Assembly: GCA_002841315.1 (NCBI GenBank) | Contig: PHEW01000002.1 | Span: 1 to 64,000 of the forward strand | DNA: 64,000 nt | Reading direction: 5' to 3' | From: Actinobacteria bacterium HGW-Actinobacteria-4 | GTDB taxonomy: Bacteria; Actinomycetota; Actinomycetes; Actinomycetales; Demequinaceae | Shown: piece after piece, positions 59,324-64,000 of the stretch | Layout of the letters: each line of letters opens with the position of its first letter | Numbering within the stretch: the stretch's first letter is position 1 | The notes under the pieces: generated by a model | What the model was told of the DNA's origin: nothing | Seen by the model: the letters and a program-made list of their open reading frames with translations, nothing else | Databases searched by the model: none | Made by a program: the position numbers and the translations under genes

Positions 59324-59338
59324 TGTTGCTTCCTTACC

Positions 59339-62300
59339 TTAAATCTCGTCAACGCTGGACGCGTCCGGGCGGCTGGACAGCGAGATTCCGAGGGATTCGG
59401 CGGCCTGATAGGCGTCCTCCTCCGACTCGCGCATCTCCATGACGTGGCCCTCAGTGTTGAGCACCTCGACGTTCAAGCACAGCGACTGCATCTCCTTCAT
59501 CAACACGCGGAAGGATTCAGGCAAGCCAGGCTCGGGGATATTCTGTCCCTTGACGATGGCCTCATATACCTTCACGCGGCCAAGGACGTCGTCGGACTTG
59601 ATGGTCAGCAGTTCCTGCAGCGCGTAAGCGGCACCGTAGGCCTCGAGGGCCCACACTTCCATCTCACCAAAGCGCTGGCCACCGAACTGTGCTTTACCAC
59701 CGAGCGGCTGCTGCGTGATCATCGAGTACGGACCCGTGGAGCGGGCGTGGATCTTGTCGTCCACCAAGTGGTGGAGCTTCAAGATGTACTTGTAGCCAAT
59801 CGACACAGGCTCGGGGAACGGTTCGCCTGTGCGGCCATCCATAAGGATCGCCTTGCCAAACTCGTCCACCATCTGCATGCCGTCGCGACCGGGGTTGGTG
59901 ACGGAGCGCAGGCCACTCAGCGTGGTCTCCGCAATGCCGTCGAACACCGGCGTTGCCACGGGCGTGCCGGGCTCAGACTTCACTGCGCCTTCGGGCAGGT
60001 CCTTGACCCATGCTCCCTTAGCGCCGGTGGCGTCCCAGCCCTGCTTCGCGATCCAGCCCAAGTGGGTCTCGAGTACCTGACCCACGTTCATACGTCCAGG
60101 GACGCCCAGCGGGTTGAGGATGATGTCAACGGGCGTGCCGTCCGGAAGGAACGGCATGTCCTCGATCGGCAGCACCGTGGAGATGACGCCCTTGTTGCCG
60201 TGGCGGCCAGCGAGCTTGTCACCTTCCTGGATCTTGCTGCGCTGAGCGATGTAGACACGCACCAACTGGTTGACTCCCGCGGGAAGGTCGTCGCCTTCCT
60301 CGTCGGAGAACACGCGCACACCGATGACGGTGCCGTGCTCGCCGTGGGGAACCTTGAGCGACGTGTCGCGGACTTCACGAGCCTTTTCGCCGAAGATGGC
60401 GCGCAACAGGCGCTCTTCGGGGGTCAACTCGGTTTCACCCTTCGGCGTCACCTTGCCCACCAGCACGTCGCCAGCGCGAACCTCGGCACCGATGCGGATG
60501 ATGCCCCGCTCGTCGAGGTCAGCAAGGACCTCTTCCGATGCGTTGGGGATGTCGCGGGTGATCTCTTCCGGGCCAAGCTTGGTGTCGCGGGCGTCGACCT
60601 CGTGTTCGTCGATGTGAATCGACGTGAGGACGTCATCCTGCACCAGGCGCTCGCTCAGAATGATCGAGTCCTCGTAGTTGAAGCCTTCCCATGACATGAA
60701 TGCCACGAGCAGGTTCTTGCCCAACGCGAGGTCGCCATCGTCCGTGGCCGGGCCGTCGGCGATAACCGAACCCTCGACCACCTTGTCGCCTTCGTTGACC
60801 AGCACGCGCTGGTTGTAAGACGTGCCCTGGTTGGAGCGCATGAACTTCGCGATCCGGTAGGAGCCGGTGGTGCCGTCGTCGTTGGCGACGGTGACCAGGT
60901 CAGAGGAGACCTCGGTCACGACACCCTTGGCGGTGGCCATGACGACGTCGCCGGCGTCGATAGCCGCGCGGCGCTCCATGCCGGTACCCACAAGCGGGGC
61001 CTCGGAACGAATCAGCGGCACGGCTTGACGCTGCATGTTGGCACCCATGAGTGCACGGTTGGCGTCATCGTGCTCGAGGAACGGGATCAACGCGGTCGCG
61101 ACCGACACCATCTGGCGCGGGCTCACGTCCATGTAGTCCACGGCCTCGGGGGTCACGAACTCGACCTCGCCGCCCTTGGCACGAACCAGCACGCGCTCTT
61201 CGGCGAAGTGGAGGTCATCCTTCAGGGCCGCGTTCGCTTGCGCGATCACAAAGTGGTCTTCGTCGTCGGCCGTCAAGTAATCGACCTTGTCGGTGACCTG
61301 ACCCTTGACAACCTTGCGGTACGGGGTCTCGACAAAGCCCAAGGGGTTGATGCGACCAAAGGACGCGAGCGAACCGATCAGGCCAATGTTGGGGCCTTCA
61401 GGGGTCTCGATGGGGCACATGCGGCCGTAGTGCGACGGGTGAACGTCACGGACGTCCATGCCTGCGCGGTCGCGTGACAGACCACCCGGGCCGAGCGCCG
61501 AGAGACGGCGCTTGTGGGTCAGGCCTGCGAGCGGGTTGTTCTGGTCCATGAATTGCGAGAGCTGCGAGGTTCCGAAGAACTCGCGGATCGCGGCAACCAC
61601 AGGGCGCGTGTTGATCAGGGTCTGCGGCGTGATGGCCTCGACGTCCTGAGTGGTCATGCGCTCACGCACCACACGCTCCATGCGGGACAGGCCCGTACGG
61701 ATCTGGTTCTGGATCAGCTCTCCCACCGCGCGGATGCGGCGGTTGCCAAAGTGGTCGATGTCGTCGGTCTCGACGCGGACGTCGCCAACGGCAGACTTCA
61801 TGGTGGCGTGACCCGCGTGCGCGGCGGCGATGTACTTGACCGTCGCGACGATGTCATCAACGCTCAGGACGGAGTCGCCCAGCTTCTTGTCAACGCCCAG
61901 CTTCTTGTTCAGCTTGTAACGACCCACCTTGGCGAGGTCGTAGCGCTTGGGGTTGAAGTAGAAGTTGTCGAGCAGGTTCTGGCCGGCTTCGACGTTGGGC
62001 GGTTCACCCGGACGGAGCTTGCGGTAGAGGTCAACGAGTGCCTCTTCCTGGCCGTCAACATTGTCCTTGGCGAGAGTCTCGAGCACTGCCGGGTAGTCGG
62101 CGAACTCCTTCTCGATCTGGTCCTTGCTGAAGCCCAGCGACTTAAGGAACAGAGTCGCGGACTGCTTGCGCTTGCGGTCGATGCGGACGCCCACGGCGTC
62201 GCGCTTGTCGATCTCGAACTCGAGCCATGCACCGCGGGACGGGATCACCTTGGCGGTGAAGATGTCCTTGTCCGACGTCTTGTCGGGCGTGCGCTCAAAG

Positions 62301-62818
62301 TAGACACCGGGCGAGCGAACCAGCTGGGACACCACCACGCGCTCGGTGCCGTTCACAATGAACGTTCCGCGCGGGCTCATCAGCGGGAAGTCCCCCATGA
62401 ACACCGTCTGCGACTTGATCTCGCCGGTGGTGTTGTTCATGAACTCAGCGGTGACGAACAGCTGCGCCGCGTAGGTGAAGTCCTTCTCCTTGCACTCCTC
62501 AGGAGTGTGGCGAGGCTCTTCGAAGTACGGGTCCGAGAAGGACAGGGACATGGTCTGTCCGAAGTCCTCGATCGGGGAGATCTCTTCGAAGATCTCGTGG
62601 AGCCCGGCTACCTCGGGGACGTCGGTGCGTCCCTCCTTCTTGGCGGCCTTGATGCGGGCCTGCCAAGCGGCGTTGCCGAGGAGCCAGTCAAAGCTCTCCG
62701 TCTGGAGGCCGATGAGGTTAGGAACCTCAATCGGTTCCGAGATCTGTGCGAAGGAAACGCGGCGAGATGCGCTTCGGTTGGTAATGGCTTGAGCCGATGG
62801 GGTGCGCGAGGCAGCCAA
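59339..62818 (-). CDS. rpoB: DNA-directed RNA polymerase subunit beta
   Basis: A 1159-residue beta subunit. [20 protein letters not shown] followed by [20 protein letters not shown] is the rifampicin pocket, and the residues commonly altered in resistance (Asp, His and Ser of this stretch) are of sensitive type. [20 protein letters not shown] and [20 protein letters not shown] are late conserved motifs. The start is TTG at 62818, with GGGAAGG upstream that is partly covered by a long-range inverted repeat. Confidence 0.98.
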   Translation of the reverse strand: MAASRTPSAQAITNRSASRRVSFAQISEPIEVPNLIGLQTESFDWLLGNAAWQARIKAAKKEGRTDVPEVAGLHEIFEEISPIEDFGQTMSLSFSDPYFEEPRHTPEECKEKDFTYAAQLFVTAEFMNNTTGEIKSQTVFMGDFPLMSPRGTFIVNGTERVVVSQLVRSPGVYFERTPDKTSDKDIFTAKVIPSRGAWLEFEIDKRDAVGVRIDRKRKQSATLFLKSLGFSKDQIEKEFADYPAVLETLAKDNVDGQEEALVDLYRKLRPGEPPNVEAGQNLLDNFYFNPKRYDLAKVGRYKLNKKLGVDKKLGDSVLSVDDIVATVKYIAAAHAGHATMKSAVGDVRVETDDIDHFGNRRIRAVGELIQNQIRTGLSRMERVVRERMTTQDVEAITPQTLINTRPVVAAIREFFGTSQLSQFMDQNNPLAGLTHKRRLSALGPGGLSRDRAGMDVRDVHPSHYGRMCPIETPEGPNIGLIGSLASFGRINPLGFVETPYRKVVKGQVTDKVDYLTADDEDHFVIAQANAALKDDLHFAEERVLVRAKGGEVEFVTPEAVDYMDVSPRQMVSVATALIPFLEHDDANRALMGANMQRQAVPLIRSEAPLVGTGMERRAAIDAGDVVMATAKGVVTEVSSDLVTVANDDGTTGSYRIAKFMRSNQGTSYNQRVLVNEGDKVVEGSVIADGPATDDGDLALGKNLLVAFMSWEGFNYEDSIILSERLVQDDVLTSIHIDEHEVDARDTKLGPEEITRDIPNASEEVLADLDERGIIRIGAEVRAGDVLVGKVTPKGETELTPEERLLRAIFGEKAREVRDTSLKVPHGEHGTVIGVRVFSDEEGDDLPAGVNQLVRVYIAQRSKIQEGDKLAGRHGNKGVISTVLPIEDMPFLPDGTPVDIILNPLGVPGRMNVGQVLETHLGWIAKQGWDATGAKGAWVKDLPEGAVKSEPGTPVATPVFDGIAETTLSGLRSVTNPGRDGMQMVDEFGKAILMDGRTGEPFPEPVSIGYKYILKLHHLVDDKIHARSTGPYSMITQQPLGGKAQFGGQRFGEMEVWALEAYGAAYALQELLTIKSDDVLGRVKVYEAIVKGQNIPEPGLPESFRVLMKEMQSLCLNVEVLNTEGHVMEMRESEEDAYQAAESLGISLSSRPDASSVDEI

Positions 62819-62830
62819 GGGTGGGTCCTT

Positions 62831-62933
62831 CCCTCATATGATCGTGTGTGACCACGATGTCTAGCCGCGGCTCCACCGGATCCTGGGGCGAAACCGCTTT
62901 CGAGCGGACGCACGCCAGGTAGGCATATGAGGG
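62831..62933 (-). promoter_or_regulatory. rpoB leader: long-range inverted repeat over the ribosome-binding site
   Basis: CCCTCATATG (62924-62933) and CATATGAGGG (62831-62840) are exact 10-base complements on the minus strand, 83 bases apart. The loop contains two small hairpins (CCGCT-CGAA-AGCGG and ATCGTG-GTCACA-CACGAT). The 3' arm abuts the rpoB Shine-Dalgarno GGGAAGG, so the closed form would hide it. Confidence 0.55.
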
Positions 62934-62959
62934 CAGGGTTATAGACAGCGCAACTACAG

Positions 62960-62988
62960 AGCCTAGTCGGTTTTGTAGGACTTGTCCA
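62960..62988 (-). promoter_or_regulatory. Promoter of rpoBC
   Basis: TGGACA, 17 bases, TAGGCT on the minus strand, just past the DUF4386 stop. The predicted leader is about 135 bases. Confidence 0.6.
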
Positions 62989-63714
62989 CTAGGGCCTTGC
63001 ATCTGCGGCGGGAGCGCGATATAAGGCGGCTTCCCGCCCGGCCCAGGCGGCATCGTCCACTCCCCAACCGAGCAAGCGCACGATCAACGCGAGGGCGCCG
63101 ACAAGGCCCGCCATCGAGATCGGGATGAACAGTGCAGGGCCCAGGATGGGGTCGGCAAACAACAACCATCCCGACGCCGACGCGCCCACCACGACCGCGA
63201 GCCAGCGCGGCACGTATCCTGACCGGAACATCAGCACGGCGAATGCGACGGTCGAGGCTCCCAGGAACATGATGCCGATTCCCGCGGCGATGTCGCCAAA
63301 CGCGACCGCGCCCGTCGCGAGTTCCGCGCGCTGGGACTGATCGAAGCCCTGGGATAGGAGGTCGTGCTCCACCATGGCAAGCGGCGCGATGAGCCCGGTG
63401 CGCGAGGCGGCCTTGATCGCCGTTCCCACAATCCCTAGCGCCAGAGCGAGCACTGCAAGTCCGGGCCCCGCTGGGCGCATGAGCCGATGCCACAACGTGA
63501 CGGCGGCCAGCTGAAAGATCATCTCTACGGTGAGCAGCACCACGGCGAGTCGGTAGGTGCCGGCGTGATCGGTCGCGGCGGCGAGCACTGCTCCGGGTGC
63601 AGCAGGATCGAGGATCGACGTCAGGATCGCACCTTGGCCGACGGCTCCGGCGATCACGGTGAGGAGCATGGCGACGGCGACGCCGCGGGCGATGGTGCTG
63701 GGGCGAACGGTCAT
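62989..63714 (-). CDS. DUF4386 family membrane protein
   Basis: A 241-residue polytopic membrane protein with six to seven hydrophobic helices (VAVAMLLTVIAGAVGQGAIL; LAVVLLTVEMIFQLAAVTLW; GIGIMFLGASTVAFAVLMFR; GLVGALALIVRLLGWG). The YRLAVVLLTVEMIFQL region and the FRSGYVPRWLAVVVG stretch are typical of DUF4386, an uncharacterised family. A Gly/Arg-rich short C-tail follows. It is transcribed toward rpoB but rpoB has its own promoter. Nothing ties it to RNA polymerase. Confidence 0.8.
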   Translation of the reverse strand: MTVRPSTIARGVAVAMLLTVIAGAVGQGAILTSILDPAAPGAVLAAATDHAGTYRLAVVLLTVEMIFQLAAVTLWHRLMRPAGPGLAVLALALGIVGTAIKAASRTGLIAPLAMVEHDLLSQGFDQSQRAELATGAVAFGDIAAGIGIMFLGASTVAFAVLMFRSGYVPRWLAVVVGASASGWLLFADPILGPALFIPISMAGLVGALALIVRLLGWGVDDAAWAGREAALYRAPAADARP

Positions 63715-63827
63715 GGCGGGGTCCAGTCTTCTCTAGATGGAGCTCTTGGTATCGAGACTTACAGTGTATGTACGAGGACGCTATCAGATCCTCACCCGCG
63801 AGCGCAAGAGGCGCACAGGCGCGGGAA

Positions 63828-63857
63828 AGGCGGCAACGGATCGCTCCGCTGCCGCCT
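63828..63857 (-). terminator. Terminator hairpin after the right-edge gene
   Basis: Minus strand AGGCGGCA, one base, CGGA, tetraloop, TCCG, one base, TGCCGCCT, then TT: a 12-pair hairpin with a short T-run, 45 bases after the right-edge stop. A T-rich complement on the other strand could work in both directions. Confidence 0.7.
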
Positions 63858-63902
63858 CTTTAGCCGCCGTCCCCCGAGGGTGAGCGGCGCCGCCGCTATT
63901 GA

Positions 63903-64000
63903 CTACGCCGTGGACTCGAGGTCCCGCCGCCGGAACCCCACCACCCCGATCGCGATCAACGCGGCGGCGATGCCGGTCAGCACCAGCAGCGGCACCGCGT
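63903..64000 (-). CDS. Probable ABC transporter permease, C-terminal fragment
   Basis: Not in the ORF track because its start is right of the window. The minus strand reads AVPLLVLTGIAAALIAIGVV then GFRRRDLESTA and stops at 63903. A final transmembrane helix followed by G-F-R-R-R-D-L is the usual end of ABC-2 type permeases of drug or antibiotic exporters in actinobacteria. Only 32 codons are visible, so the call rests on that ending. Confidence 0.6.
   Translation of the reverse strand, partial: AVPLLVLTGIAAALIAIGVVGFRRRDLESTA

Overview
The window is a chromosomal segment from a high-GC actinobacterium, most likely a Micrococcales lineage (Cellulomonas/Demequina-like). Evidence: uniformly high GC; GTG and TTG starts; a WhiB factor; a CIRCE element over a lone groES; a DUF222/HNH protein; a block order (guaB, whiB, groES, tsaD-rimI-tsaB-tsaE, alr, acpS, glmS, glmM, rpsI-rplM) familiar from actinobacteria; and no rpsD between rpsK and rpoA. 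Taxonomy is inferred from gene content and style only. Apart from a few intergenic sites, almost everything right of 14 kb is core housekeeping. The left 14 kb is accessory.

Left accessory region (1-14 kb): a DUF222 protein runs off the left edge, followed by a PadR/DUF1048 pair and a GNAT acetyltransferase. Next is a Ro60 (TROVE) module on the minus strand. A candidate promoter and a 52-aa ORF missing from the ORF track are followed by three tandem structured RNAs and then the Ro60 gene. Each RNA has a closing stem, an internal loop, a second stem that co-varies between copies, and a circularly permuted tRNA-like core (T-arm, acceptor stem closed by a loop, D-arm). They fit the bacterial Y-RNA (YrlA) plan, and one copy lacks the D-arm. 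This is the most interesting system seen here. After an unknown protein, an SDR dehydrogenase and a VOC protein, a membrane-anchored HNH nuclease sits between the intact VOC gene and a truncated second copy of its 3' half. A patch of lower-GC, alternating-strand genes follows: an orphan OLD nuclease, a dual-specificity-phosphatase-like protein, a coupled NERD/GxHR pair and an unknown gene. It looks like a small defence island.

Middle (14-31 kb): a TauE/SafE exporter with guaB; whiB and groES convergent across a long terminator; a THUMP-like methyltransferase divergent from groES across CIRCE; then a minus-strand operon glmS-acpS-alr-tsaE-tsaB-rimI-(DUF3800)-tsaD-nagZ serving wall precursor, cofactor and tRNA t6A functions. 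A DUF3800 gene interrupts the tsa block. coaA is divergent from glmS. DedA and glmM follow, with rpsI and rplM upstream of them.

Right (31-63 kb): one long minus-strand translation/transcription super-cluster. In transcription order it runs rpoB-rpoC, rpsL-rpsG-fusA-tuf, the S10 operon, spc operon, secY-adk-map, and the alpha operon (infA-rpmJ-rpsM-rpsK-rpoA-rplQ-truA). Two copies of a two-gene cassette of small helical-repeat proteins are inserted between map and infA. rpsL and rpsJ share a conserved leader element, rpoB has a long-range inverted repeat over its ribosome-binding site, and L15 carries a histone-H1-like tail of about 135 residues. A DUF4386 membrane protein and the C-terminus of a probable ABC permease close the window.
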